A stretch of DNA of 32,104 nt from Olsenella_L sp051876355 (GCA_051876355.1 JBJEHU010000043.1:1-32104); one strand, 5' to 3'. Positions 16,082-23,211 are shown, numbered from the stretch's first letter. Notes: a model not told the origin generated them from the letters alone. Made by a program: numbers and translations.

Positions 16082-16618
16082 CTACTTGGCTGCCTTGCCG
16101 AGCTTCCTGCGGATGTGCTCGCCTTCGTAGTGGATACCCTTGCCCTTGTACGGCTCGGGCGGACGCTTTGCGCGGACCTCTGCGGCGACCTGGCCGACCT
16201 GCTCCTTGGAGATGCCCTTCACCGTGATGTGGGTGTTGTCGGGAACCTCGAAGGAGATGTTCTCCGGGCACGTGTAGATGACCGGGTGAGAATAGCCGAG
16301 GGAAAGATCGAGATCCTTGCCCTTGAGCTGTGCACGATAGCCGACGCCGGTGAGCTCGAGCTTCTTCTCGAAGCCCTCGGACACGCCGACGACCATGTTG
16401 TGGATGAGCGTGCGGGTCAGGCCCTGCTGCGCGTTGGACTCAGTGGTCTCGTCGTTGCGTGCGACGTGGATCTCCTCGCCCTCCTGAGAGATGGTGACGA
16501 GCTCGGAGAACGTGCGGTCAAGCTCGCCCTTGGGGCCCTTGACCTTGACTTCGTTGCCATTGATGGTCACGGTGACTCCAGCCGGAACCGTGACAGGCTT
16601 CTTGCCGATACGGGACAT
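16082..16618 (-). CDS. rplF: 50S ribosomal protein uL6
   Basis: Encodes 178 residues. It begins MSRIGKKPVTVPAGVTVTI and contains the second-domain signature YSHPVIYTCPENI and the C-terminal motif PPEPYKGKGIHYEGE. uL6 lies at the base of the L7/L12 stalk near the sarcin-ricin loop. It starts 30 nt after the rpsH stop. Confidence 0.98.
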   Translation of the reverse strand: MSRIGKKPVTVPAGVTVTINGNEVKVKGPKGELDRTFSELVTISQEGEEIHVARNDETTESNAQQGLTRTLIHNMVVGVSEGFEKKLELTGVGYRAQLKGKDLDLSLGYSHPVIYTCPENISFEVPDNTHITVKGISKEQVGQVAAEVRAKRPPEPYKGKGIHYEGEHIRRKLGKAAK

Positions 16619-16648
16619 TGTGTCTCCCTTCTTCTTCCTGTCGCGGAC

Positions 16649-17047
16649 TTACCAGACGAAGCAGATGACTTCGCCGCCGATGCCAAGCTTCCTGGCATCG
16701 CGGTCGCACATCATGCCCTTGGAGGTGGAGATAACGGCAGTGCCGAGGCCACCCAGGACACGCGGAAGATCCTTGGCGGAAGAGTAGATGCGCAGGCCCG
16801 GCTTGGAAACGCTCTTGATGCCCTTGATGACGCGGGCATTGCGCTTGCCGTACTTCAGCGTGATATGGAGGGTCTTCTGAGGCTTGGTGTCCTCAACGGA
16901 ATAGCCCTCGATGTAGCCCTCTTCGGCGATGACGCGTGCGATCTCGACGAGCACCTTCGTCGACGGCATCGAAACCGTCGGTTTGCCTGCCGAGTTGGCG
17001 TTGCGGATACGCGTCAGCATGTCCGAAATGGGATCGGTAATCTTCAT
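16649..17047 (-). CDS. rpsH: 30S ribosomal protein uS8
   Basis: Encodes 132 residues. It begins with the canonical DPISDMLTRIRNANSAGKP and ends with GIGGEVICFVW. uS8 is a primary binder of the 16S central domain. In E. coli it represses the spc operon by binding its own mRNA near rplE; structured RNA also precedes rplE in this window, but I cannot show it is an S8 site. Confidence 0.98.
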   Translation of the reverse strand: MKITDPISDMLTRIRNANSAGKPTVSMPSTKVLVEIARVIAEEGYIEGYSVEDTKPQKTLHITLKYGKRNARVIKGIKSVSKPGLRIYSSAKDLPRVLGGLGTAVISTSKGMMCDRDARKLGIGGEVICFVW

Positions 17048-17134
17048 TGATCCTTCTCCTTAGTTCGTGATGAAACTGCACGGCCGGTTCACCCGAGCCC
17101 GTGGCCCGAGCGCCTCGTCGTGGTCTTCCTTCGT

Positions 17135-17320
17135 CTACCAGCTAGCCTTGGTGACGCCAGGAAGCTCGCCCTTGCTCGCGAGCTCGCGGAAGCACACACG
17201 GCACAGACCGAACTTGCGGTACACGGAGTGGGGACGCCCACAACGCTGGCAGCGGTTCTGAGTGCGCGTAGAGTACTTCGGCTCACGCGAAGCCTTGACG
17301 ATCATCGATGTCTTAGCCAC
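17135..17320 (-). CDS. rpsN: 30S ribosomal protein uS14, zinc type, GTG start
   Basis: Encodes 61 residues, the short zinc-binding form (type Z). The four ligands are in CQRCG and CRVCF, separated by RPHSVYRKFGL. The start is GTG at 17320 with AGGAGG four bases upstream. It is located between rplE and rpsH as usual. Confidence 0.97.
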   Translation of the reverse strand: MAKTSMIVKASREPKYSTRTQNRCQRCGRPHSVYRKFGLCRVCFRELASKGELPGVTKASW

Positions 17321-17340
17321 AGATCCTCCTAACTTGAGCA

Positions 17341-17396
17341 GCCCCGGCTCTTATCCGGGGCGCGTCTCTGAACTCAAAGGGCACGCGCCGGTGCCC
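17341..17396 (-). promoter_or_regulatory. Two hairpins between rplE and rpsN
   Basis: The first, GGGCAC/GTGCCC (17379-17384 with 17391-17396), begins 12 nt after the rplE stop and is followed by UUUGAG. The second, GCCCCGG/CCGGGGC (17341-17347 with 17355-17361), ends shortly before the rpsN ribosome site. A TTGAG/CTCAA pair can close the second into a longer structure. They look like an intercistronic control or processing element. Confidence 0.45.
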
Positions 17397-17407
17397 AGAC
17401 GAAAATG

Positions 17408-17965
17408 CTACTCGGCCTTGAACGGGAAGTGGTAGGCGTCGAGAAGTGCCTTGCCCTCCTCGTCGGTGCGGGCAGTCGTGACGATGGTGATGTCCATGCC
17501 GCGGGTGTGGTCGATCTTGTCGAACTCGATCTCCGGGAAGATGAGCTGCTCGGTGACGCCCATGGAGAAGTTGCCACGGCCGTCGAAGCTCTTCGGGGAG
17601 ATGCCGCGGAAGTCGCGGATGCGGGGGATTGCCGTCGCGATCAGGCGGTCAAGGAACTCCCACATACGGTCGCCGCGCAGGGTGACCTTGGCACCGATTG
17701 CCTGGCCCTGGCGCAGGTGGAACGTAGCGATGGACTTGCGGGCGTGCGTGATCATCGGCTGCTGGCCGGTGATGGCGCGAAGGTCGGCGACAGCGCCGTC
17801 GATTGCCTTGGCGTCCGTTGCAGCCTCGCCGACGCCCATGTTGACGACGATCTTCTCGAACTTCGGGATCATCATCGGGTTGGGGTAGTTGAACTGCTTC
17901 TGGAGAGAGTCACGCACCTCTGCGTAGTACTTCTCCTTGAGGCGCGGCACATACTTGTCTGCCAT
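17408..17965 (-). CDS. rplE: 50S ribosomal protein uL5
   Basis: Encodes 185 residues. Diagnostic parts are PRLKEKYYAEVRDSLQKQF, KIVVNMGVGEA, and GNFSMGVTEQLIFPEIEFDK near the C-terminus. uL5 contacts 5S rRNA and the P-site tRNA. The ATG at 17965 has AAGGAG 7 nt upstream; the longer frame to 18016 would read through leader structures. Its normal upstream neighbour rplX is displaced by a dehydrogenase gene and about 200 nt of leader, so it appears to head a separate transcription unit. Confidence 0.97.
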   Translation of the reverse strand: MADKYVPRLKEKYYAEVRDSLQKQFNYPNPMMIPKFEKIVVNMGVGEAATDAKAIDGAVADLRAITGQQPMITHARKSIATFHLRQGQAIGAKVTLRGDRMWEFLDRLIATAIPRIRDFRGISPKSFDGRGNFSMGVTEQLIFPEIEFDKIDHTRGMDITIVTTARTDEEGKALLDAYHFPFKAE

Positions 17966-18018
17966 GAAGGTACTCCTTCGATCTTGGGGTTTTGAGCGTG
18001 GGGTTTCCGTCCTCACGC

Positions 18019-18086
18019 CTCCTGGTCCACCCAGGAGCCAGCTGTGTCATATGCCCGAGACAGAAATCTCCCCGACATAGAGACAC
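18019..18086 (-). promoter_or_regulatory. Structured leader upstream of rplE
   Basis: Two elements lie in the 204-nt gap. In transcript order, an interrupted stem pairs GTGTC with GACAC, then ATG with CAT, then GAGA with TCTC (18044-18086). Next comes a perfect 7-bp hairpin, CTCCTGG/CCAGGAG with a 5-nt loop (18019-18037). A promoter candidate sits immediately upstream, so this would be the start of the mRNA. It may be an autoregulatory site for a spc-operon protein (inference). Confidence 0.45.
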
Positions 18087-18094
18087 AAATGAAT

Positions 18095-18123
18095 ATCTTA
18101 CGAGTTCTTCATTCTGTTTGCCA
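18095..18123 (-). promoter_or_regulatory. Weak promoter candidate for the rplE-map unit
   Basis: TGGCAA (18118-18123) and TAAGAT (18095-18100) on the minus strand are exactly 17 nt apart. The -10 word matches 4 of 6 bases, the -35 word 3 of 6. A start at about 18088 would place the leader stem at the very 5' end of the transcript. Confidence 0.3.
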
Positions 18124-18169
18124 CAAGAATCCCAGCGTATGGAGCGAATCCACAATTGGCAGGACTTTT

Positions 18170-19168
18170 CTACCGTTTGACCTCGTGGAGGAGCTCCTCC
18201 CCCGCAAGATAGCGGCCGAGATTCTCTTTCGCACGGAGATAGACAAGCTTCCTCGTCTTCGGCAGATGCCAGAAGCCGGCGACATGCGGCGTGATCAAGA
18301 GGTTCGGGCAGTCCCAGAGCGGGCTCTCCTCAGGCAAGGGCTCAGGGTCAGCCACATCGATCGCGCATCCGGCAAGAGCGCCGATCTCGAGCGCCCTCTC
18401 GAGCGCCGCATAGTCGATGAGGTCTCCCCTGCCGGCATTCACGAGATAGGCGCCTTTCGGCAGCGCCGAGAGGAACTCCTCGTCGACAAGGCGTGCCGTC
18501 TCAGGCGTGCTCGGAAGGAAGGCTGCAACGACCTGGGATGCAGGCAACGCGCACTGAAGCGCATCCTTTCCGGCAATCGTCTTTGCGAATGCTGCCTGGT
18601 AGGAACTGGACACTTTCTCTGGGATATGGCTCCTGTACGCCGTGCACGTCGCTCCCATTGCGGTGCAGAGCAAGGCAAAATGCTCGCCGATATCTCCCGC
18701 GCCCATGACAAGGATAGAGGCGCCATCAAGCGTGGCGACATTTCCCTCTTCGCCCCAGACATGGGCCCTCTGGTCGTCCTCATACTTGTAGAGCTTCTTC
18801 ATGAGCGAAAGCAGCAGGGCAAACGAGTGCTCGGCCACAGCTGGCCCATAGCAGCCGACGGAGTTCGAGATGCGCACATGAGGCGCGAGCACGCCTGGCT
18901 TCACGTAGGCATCAGCCCCTGCGCTGCCAAGCTGGATCCACTGGAGATGAGAAGCCTTGGAGAGCCGAGATGCCGGCACATTGCCGATGATGATATCTGC
19001 GGAAGCGACGTCCTCATCCGCAAGCCTGAACGAAGGTGTCGTCGCGATCTTTGCCGGATCATCCACAAGCGCCTTGAACGTGAAGGTGGCTTCGGGAGCC
19101 ACCGTCTTCAGCTCTTCTGCTTCCGCTGCGCTCACCGGCAGCACGACCAGGATATGCATATCAGCCAT
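18170..19168 (-). CDS. D-isomer-specific 2-hydroxyacid dehydrogenase (NAD-dependent), inserted in the spc operon
   Basis: Encodes 332 residues. It would reduce a 2-keto acid to a D-2-hydroxy acid, or the reverse, with NAD(P)H. The Rossmann motif GAGDIG is at 156-161. The catalytic triad is complete: Arg247 (NAGRGDL), Glu276 (DPEPLP) and His295 (TPHVAG). The FLPSTPETARLVDEEFLSAL segment is typical. The substrate cannot be read; the glyoxylate/hydroxypyruvate or phosphoglycerate-like branch is as likely as lactate. The ATG at 19168 has AAAGG 6 nt upstream; a frame extension to 19513 overlaps rplX and is spurious. It sits between rplX and rplE, a pair normally adjacent, with a terminator before it and its own promoter candidate. 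Codon composition looks like its neighbours, so recent transfer is not evident. Confidence 0.93.
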   Translation of the reverse strand: MADMHILVVLPVSAAEAEELKTVAPEATFTFKALVDDPAKIATTPSFRLADEDVASADIIIGNVPASRLSKASHLQWIQLGSAGADAYVKPGVLAPHVRISNSVGCYGPAVAEHSFALLLSLMKKLYKYEDDQRAHVWGEEGNVATLDGASILVMGAGDIGEHFALLCTAMGATCTAYRSHIPEKVSSSYQAAFAKTIAGKDALQCALPASQVVAAFLPSTPETARLVDEEFLSALPKGAYLVNAGRGDLIDYAALERALEIGALAGCAIDVADPEPLPEESPLWDCPNLLITPHVAGFWHLPKTRKLVYLRAKENLGRYLAGEELLHEVKR

Positions 19169-19193
19169 GTTGGGCCTTTCTCTCGATGCATCC

Positions 19194-19222
19194 ACTCTAG
19201 CGCCGATGATACGCAGCCACAA
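19194..19222 (-). promoter_or_regulatory. Promoter candidate for the dehydrogenase gene
   Basis: TTGTGG (19217-19222) and TAGAGT (19194-19199) on the minus strand are 17 nt apart. The -35 box partly overlaps the U-tract of the rplX terminator, so the two signals are packed tightly. The predicted start is about 20 nt before the ATG. Confidence 0.4.
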
Positions 19223-19257
19223 GAAAAGCGCTCCGAACCGATTGGCTCGGAGCGCTT
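19221..19257 (-). terminator. Strong terminator after rplX
   Basis: The perfect 11-bp stem AAGCGCTCCGA/TCGGAGCGCTT (19226-19236 with 19247-19257) has a 10-nt loop and is followed on the transcript by UUUUCUUG. It starts 20 nt past the rplX stop codon and would end the S10-side transcript before the dehydrogenase gene. Confidence 0.85.
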
Positions 19258-19277
19258 CTATTGCCTTGAAGGCAGGC

Positions 19278-19595
19278 TTAGAACTGTGCGCCGCACTTCT
19301 TGCAGACGCGGACCTTCTTGCCCTCGTCGTTCTTGGCATGGCCAACACGGGTCGGCTTGCCGCAGGACGGGCAGATAAGCATGACGTTGGAAACGTCGAT
19401 CTTGGACTCGCGGGTAACGAATCCGCCGTTCTGGCCCTGAGCGTCAGGACGCTGAGCCTTCTTGACGAGAGCGACGCCCTCGACGACGACCTTGCGGTCA
19501 GCCGGGAAAGCACGCAGGACTTCGCCCTGCTTGCCGCGGTCCTTGCCAGAGATGACCTGGACCTGGTCGCCCTTCTTCACATTCATCTTTGCCAT
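19278..19595 (-). CDS. rplX: 50S ribosomal protein uL24
   Basis: Encodes 105 residues. The KOW motif region KKGDQVQVISGKDRGKQGEV is at the N-terminus and ICPSCGKPTRVGHA plus CKKCG at the C-terminus. The two CxxC pairs form a zinc ribbon, so this is the zinc-binding form. uL24 initiates 50S assembly and lines the tunnel exit. The ATG at 19595 has AAGGAG about 10 nt upstream; a Met three codons in is an alternative. It starts 13 nt after rplN. Confidence 0.97.
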   Translation of the reverse strand: MAKMNVKKGDQVQVISGKDRGKQGEVLRAFPADRKVVVEGVALVKKAQRPDAQGQNGGFVTRESKIDVSNVMLICPSCGKPTRVGHAKNDEGKKVRVCKKCGAQF

Positions 19596-19608
19596 GACTA
19601 CCGTCTCC

Positions 19609-19977
19609 TTACAGCGTCTCAGGTGCGAGCGAGACGATCTTCATGTACTTGCGATCGCGGAGCTCACGCGCAACCGGCCCGAAGATACGGGTACCCACCG
19701 GGGTGCCGTCCTTCTGGACCAGGACGCAGGCGTTCTGATCGAACTTGATGTAGCTGCCGTCCTTGCGACGCGTCTCCTTGACGGTACGGACGACTACGCA
19801 GGTGACGATGTCACCCTTCTTCACGTTGCCACCGGGCGTGGCCTCCTGCACGGCGGCCTTGATGATGTCGCCGATGCCTGCGTAACGACGCTTGGAGCCG
19901 CCCATGACCTTGATGCACTTGACTCGACGTGCGCCGGAGTTGTCGGCGACGTTGAGCATGCTCTCCATCTGAATCAT
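19609..19977 (-). CDS. rplN: 50S ribosomal protein uL14
   Basis: Encodes 122 residues, the canonical length. It starts MIQMESMLNVADNSGARRVK and includes KKGDIVTCVVVRTVKETRRK and the C-terminal FGPVARELRDRKYMKIVSLA. uL14 sits at the subunit interface and contacts 16S helix 14. The ATG at 19977 has GGAGGA 6 nt upstream; a longer frame to 20019 runs into leader structure. Confidence 0.98.
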   Translation of the reverse strand: MIQMESMLNVADNSGARRVKCIKVMGGSKRRYAGIGDIIKAAVQEATPGGNVKKGDIVTCVVVRTVKETRRKDGSYIKFDQNACVLVQKDGTPVGTRIFGPVARELRDRKYMKIVSLAPETL

Positions 19978-19998
19978 GAATGTTCCTCCGAACATAGA

Positions 19999-20041
19999 CC
20001 CCGCCAGAGGTGCGTCCACACGTGCAGCGCACGTGACGGGG
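19999..20041 (-). promoter_or_regulatory. Structured leader between rpsQ and rplN
   Basis: The perfect 7-bp hairpin CACGTGC/GCACGTG with a 3-nt loop (20019-20025 with 20029-20035) is enclosed by an outer CCCCG/CGGGG stem (19999-20003 with 20037-20041). The asymmetric internal loop has 15 nt on one side and 1 nt on the other. There is no U-tract. It ends about 10 nt before the rplN ribosome site. Confidence 0.45.
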
Positions 20042-20060
20042 ATGTCTTATACCAGAAAAC

Positions 20061-20327
20061 TTACTTGGCGCGCTCCACGATCTCCACGACACGCCAGCGC
20101 TTGGTCTTGCTCAGAGGGCGGGTCTCCATGACGCGGACGGTGTCGCCGAGGCCGCACTCGTTCTTCTCGTCGTGGCAGTGAAGCTTTTTCTTGATGGTCA
20201 TCATCTTGCCGTACTTCGGATGGCGCTTCCTGTACGTCATCTCGACAGCAACCGTCTTGTCGCCAGAGATAGCGCAGACGACGCCGGTACGGACCTTGCG
20301 AGAGTTCCTCTCTTCGGTATCAGCCAT
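20061..20327 (-). CDS. rpsQ: 30S ribosomal protein uS17
   Basis: Encodes 88 residues. The OB-fold signature RTGVVCAISGDKTVAVEMTY and the later GDTVRVMETRPLSKTKRWRV are diagnostic. uS17 is an early 16S binder. It begins 16 nt after rpmC and is followed by an unusually long 83-nt gap before rplN. Confidence 0.98.
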   Translation of the reverse strand: MADTEERNSRKVRTGVVCAISGDKTVAVEMTYRKRHPKYGKMMTIKKKLHCHDEKNECGLGDTVRVMETRPLSKTKRWRVVEIVERAK

Positions 20328-20343
20328 TTGTATCTCCTACGAT

Positions 20344-20559
20344 CTAGTTCTCGGCTGCAGTCTTTGCGGCTGCGAGCTCGCGTGCACGCATCTCGGTGAG
20401 GATGCGGGCGATGTCACGCTTGACGGTCGTCACGCGTGCCGTGTTGTCCAGCTGGCTCGTTGCCATCTGGAAACGGAGGTTGAAGAGCTCGGCACGAGCG
20501 TCTTCGAGCTTCTTCTGGAGCTCTTCGTCGGAAAGTGCGCGGACTTCACTCGGCTTCAT
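20344..20559 (-). CDS. rpmC: 50S ribosomal protein uL29
   Basis: Encodes 71 residues in two long helices, with the family core ELFNLRFQMATSQLDNTARV and the second helix VKRDIARILTEMRARE. uL29 is at the tunnel exit and helps dock trigger factor and SRP. It starts 3 nt after the rplP stop. Confidence 0.98.
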   Translation of the reverse strand: MKPSEVRALSDEELQKKLEDARAELFNLRFQMATSQLDNTARVTTVKRDIARILTEMRARELAAAKTAAEN

Positions 20560-20562
20560 GTT

Positions 20563-20976
20563 CTACTCCTCCCCGCGCTTGACGATCTTGGTCTTGATAG
20601 GAAGCTTGTGCTGCGCAAGACGCAGAGCCTCCTTGGCGGTTGCCTCGTCGACGTCGCCGACCTCGAACATGATGCGGCCCGGCTTGACGACGGCTACCCA
20701 CTCTTCCGGATTGCCCTTGCCGGAACCCATTCGAGCCTCGGCCGGGTGCTTCGTGATCGGCTTGTCCGGGAAGATGGTAATCCAGATGCGGCCGCCACGC
20801 TTCATATAACGCGTGATGGCGACACGGGCAGCCTCAATCTGGCGGTTGGTGATCCAGTGACGCTCGAGGGCAACAAGACCCCACTCGCCATTGTAGATCT
20901 TGGTGTTGCCCTTGGCCTGGCCCTTCATGGAGCCACGCTGAACCTTGCGGTGAAGAACACGCTTAGGAGCCAGCAT
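20563..20976 (-). CDS. rplP: 50S ribosomal protein uL16
   Basis: Encodes 137 residues. It opens MLAPKRVLHRKVQRGSMKGQ and contains RYMKRGGRIWITIFPDKPIT and RMGSGKGNPEEWVAVV. uL16 positions the A-site tRNA and completes 50S maturation. Its ATG overlaps the rpsC stop by one base (TAATG), which indicates translational coupling. Confidence 0.98.
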   Translation of the reverse strand: MLAPKRVLHRKVQRGSMKGQAKGNTKIYNGEWGLVALERHWITNRQIEAARVAITRYMKRGGRIWITIFPDKPITKHPAEARMGSGKGNPEEWVAVVKPGRIMFEVGDVDEATAKEALRLAQHKLPIKTKIVKRGEE

Positions 20977-21686
20977 TAGTTGCCCCTCCTCTCGTTATTG
21001 CGGCGGCGCGGACGCGACGGGCCCTCGAGTGCCGGGTTGGGCACAGGCTGTCCCGGAAGCTTCTCGCCGAGGTAGATCCAGACCTTGATGCCGCAGGCAC
21101 CCATGGAGGTACGGGCGGTTGCCTCGCCGAAGTCGATCTTCGCGCGGAGCGTGTGCAGAGGCACGCGGCCCTCACGGTACCACTCGCGGCGGCCCATCTC
21201 TGCGCCGTTCAGACGGCCAGAGCACTGGATACGGATGCCCTTAGCGCCGGCCTTGCGGGCAGACTGGACTGCCTTGCGCATGGCACGACGGAAGGCGACA
21301 CGGCCCTCGAGCTGCTCAGCGATGGACTGTGCAACGAGCGTTGCGTCGAGCTCCGGACGCTTGATCTCGACAACGTCGACGGAGATTTGGCCCTTGGAGA
21401 CGCCAGCGACCTTCTCGAGCTCAGCACGGAGGGCGTCGATCTCGGAGCCCTTCTTGCCGATCACGATGCCCGGACGGGCGGTGTAGATGATGACCTTGAC
21501 CTTGTCGCCAGCACGCTCGATCTCGACGCGGGACAGGGCTGCGCGCTCAAGCTTCTTCTCGAGGAACTTGCGGATCTTGAGGTCGTTGCCAAGCTTGGTG
21601 GAGTAATCCTTGCCGGCGTACCAACGGGAACGCCAGTTCTCGGTGATGCCGAGGCGGAAACCAGTAGGCTGTACTTTCTGGCCCAT
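20976..21686 (-). CDS. rpsC: 30S ribosomal protein uS3
   Basis: Encodes 236 residues. It opens MGQKVQPTGFRLGITENWRS. The KH domain carries IYTARPGIVIGKKGSEID with its GxxG loop, and the C-terminal domain carries AEMGRREWYREGRVPLHTLR. uS3 lines the mRNA entry tunnel and has helicase-like activity on incoming mRNA. It begins 3 nt after rplV and overlaps rplP by one base. Confidence 0.98.
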   Translation of the reverse strand: MGQKVQPTGFRLGITENWRSRWYAGKDYSTKLGNDLKIRKFLEKKLERAALSRVEIERAGDKVKVIIYTARPGIVIGKKGSEIDALRAELEKVAGVSKGQISVDVVEIKRPELDATLVAQSIAEQLEGRVAFRRAMRKAVQSARKAGAKGIRIQCSGRLNGAEMGRREWYREGRVPLHTLRAKIDFGEATARTSMGACGIKVWIYLGEKLPGQPVPNPALEGPSRPRRRNNERRGN

Positions 21687-21689
21687 CCC

Positions 21690-22052
21690 TTACGCCTCCT
21701 TTCGAGGAGCGACAACAATGGTGATGTGGCTCGTGCGCTTGTTGATGCGGGACGCAGAGCCCTTTGCACGCGGACGGATGCGCTTCAGCGTCGGGCCTTC
21801 ATCGACATAGGCCTCGGCGATGTAGAGGTTGTTCGCGCGGAGGTTGTTGTTGTTCTCTGCGTTAGCGACGGCAGAGCGCAGCACCTTCTCGACGGGCACA
21901 GCAGCTGCGACCTCGGCGAACTGGAGGAGCTCCAGTGCCTGGGAGACAGACTTGTTGCGGATCTGGTCGACGACCAGACGAACCTTGCGAGGAGCCATGC
22001 GCACGTACTTTGCAGTAGCGGAGACGCCGTTCTCGACTTCAATACGCTTCAT
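21690..22052 (-). CDS. rplV: 50S ribosomal protein uL22
   Basis: Encodes 120 residues. Family marks are AKYVRMAPRKVRLVVDQIRN and the C-terminal RPRAKGSASRINKRTSHI, part of the hairpin that narrows the nascent-peptide tunnel where macrolide-resistance changes arise. The hairpin looks full-length. It lies 15 nt after rpsS. Confidence 0.98.
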   Translation of the reverse strand: MKRIEVENGVSATAKYVRMAPRKVRLVVDQIRNKSVSQALELLQFAEVAAAVPVEKVLRSAVANAENNNNLRANNLYIAEAYVDEGPTLKRIRPRAKGSASRINKRTSHITIVVAPRKEA

Positions 22053-22067
22053 TTAGTCGTGACCTCC

Positions 22068-22328
22068 TTATGCTTCCTTGTGTCCGCGGAAGGTACGGGT
22101 CGGAGAGAACTCTCCGAGCTTGTGGCCCACCATGGACTCGGTGATGAATACAGGGACGTGCTGACGGCCGTTGTGGACAGCGATCGTGTGTCCGACCATC
22201 TCGGGATAGATGGTGCTGGAACGGCTCCAGGTCTTGATGACCTCCTTGTCGCCAGACTCGTTCATCTTGGTGACACGCTCGAGGAGGCGAGTCTCCACGT
22301 ACGGGCCCTTCTTGAGACTTCTGCTCAT
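22068..22328 (-). CDS. rpsS: 30S ribosomal protein uS19
   Basis: Encodes 86 residues. It starts MSRSLKKGPYVETRLLERV and contains SRSSTIYPEMVGHTIAVHNG and the terminal GEFSPTRTFRGHKEA. uS19 forms a dimer with uS13 in the 30S head. The order rplB-rpsS-rplV is standard. Confidence 0.98.
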   Translation of the reverse strand: MSRSLKKGPYVETRLLERVTKMNESGDKEVIKTWSRSSTIYPEMVGHTIAVHNGRQHVPVFITESMVGHKLGEFSPTRTFRGHKEA

Positions 22329-22350
22329 TGTTTCAACTCCTGTTCGCGGT

Positions 22351-23187
22351 CTAGTTGGTCTTGCGACGACGGATGATCATGTGGTTCGAAGCCTTCTTCG
22401 GGTCACGCGTCTTGTAGCCCTTCGTCGGCTTGCCCCACGGCGTCACGGACGGACGGCCGGAGGTGTGGTTCTTGCCCTCGCCGCCGCCATGCGGGTGGTC
22501 GACAGGGTTCATGACCGTACCACGGACGGTCGGACGGACGCCGCGCCAGCGCTGGCGACCAGCCTTGCCGATGACGATGTTGGAGTGCTCGGCATTGCCG
22601 ACCTCGCCGATCGTTGCACGGCAGGTGAGGAGCACGCGACGCATCTCGGAGGACGGCATGCGCAGGATTGCGTACTTGCCCTCCTTGCCCATGAGCTGGA
22701 CAGAGGTGCCAGCGGAACGGGCGATTGCTGCGCCCTTGCCCGGCTGGAACTCGATCGCGTGGATGAGCGTACCGACAGGGATCTCGGACAAAGGCATTGC
22801 GTTGCCCGGCTTGATGTCGATGTCCTTCTCGCCGGAGACGACGACGTCGCCGACCTGGAGGCCCTTCGGAGCCAGGATGTATGCCTTGGCGCCGTCAGCA
22901 TAGTGGAGAAGAGCGATGCGCGAAGTGCGGTTCGGGTCGTACTCGATCGTGGCGACCTTGGCCGGGACGTTGTCCTTCTGGCGCTTGAAGTCGATGATAC
23001 GGTAACGACGCTTGTTGCCGCCGCCCTGGTGACGGGTCGTGATGCGGCCATAGTTGTTGCGTCCTGCCTTCTTCGGCAGCGGCGCGAGGAGCGACTTCTC
23101 GGGCTTGGAGGCGGTAATCTCCTTGTAGTCATATACCGTCTGGAAGCGCCTGCCTGCGCTCGTGGGCTTTAGATGCCTAACAGCCAT
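22351..23187 (-). CDS. rplB: 50S ribosomal protein uL2
   Basis: Encodes 278 residues. Diagnostic segments are GRNNYGRITTRHQGGGNKRR and the C-terminal NPVDHPHGGGEGKNHTSG, which contains the conserved His linked to peptidyl-transferase function. uL2 is needed for subunit joining. I chose the ATG at 23187 (MAVRHLKPTSAG) because AAGGGA precedes it; the longer frame to 23250 runs through the leader hairpin. Confidence 0.98.
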   Translation of the reverse strand: MAVRHLKPTSAGRRFQTVYDYKEITASKPEKSLLAPLPKKAGRNNYGRITTRHQGGGNKRRYRIIDFKRQKDNVPAKVATIEYDPNRTSRIALLHYADGAKAYILAPKGLQVGDVVVSGEKDIDIKPGNAMPLSEIPVGTLIHAIEFQPGKGAAIARSAGTSVQLMGKEGKYAILRMPSSEMRRVLLTCRATIGEVGNAEHSNIVIGKAGRQRWRGVRPTVRGTVMNPVDHPHGGGEGKNHTSGRPSVTPWGKPTKGYKTRDPKKASNHMIIRRRKTN

Positions 23188-23211
23188 TGCTTTCCCTTCT
23201 TGTCCGTTGGC

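Noticed and set aside
19169..19513. Upstream extension of the dehydrogenase frame into rplX
   Set aside because: It would overlap rplX and cross a strong terminator. The ATG at 19168 has a ribosome site and gives the normal family N-terminus.
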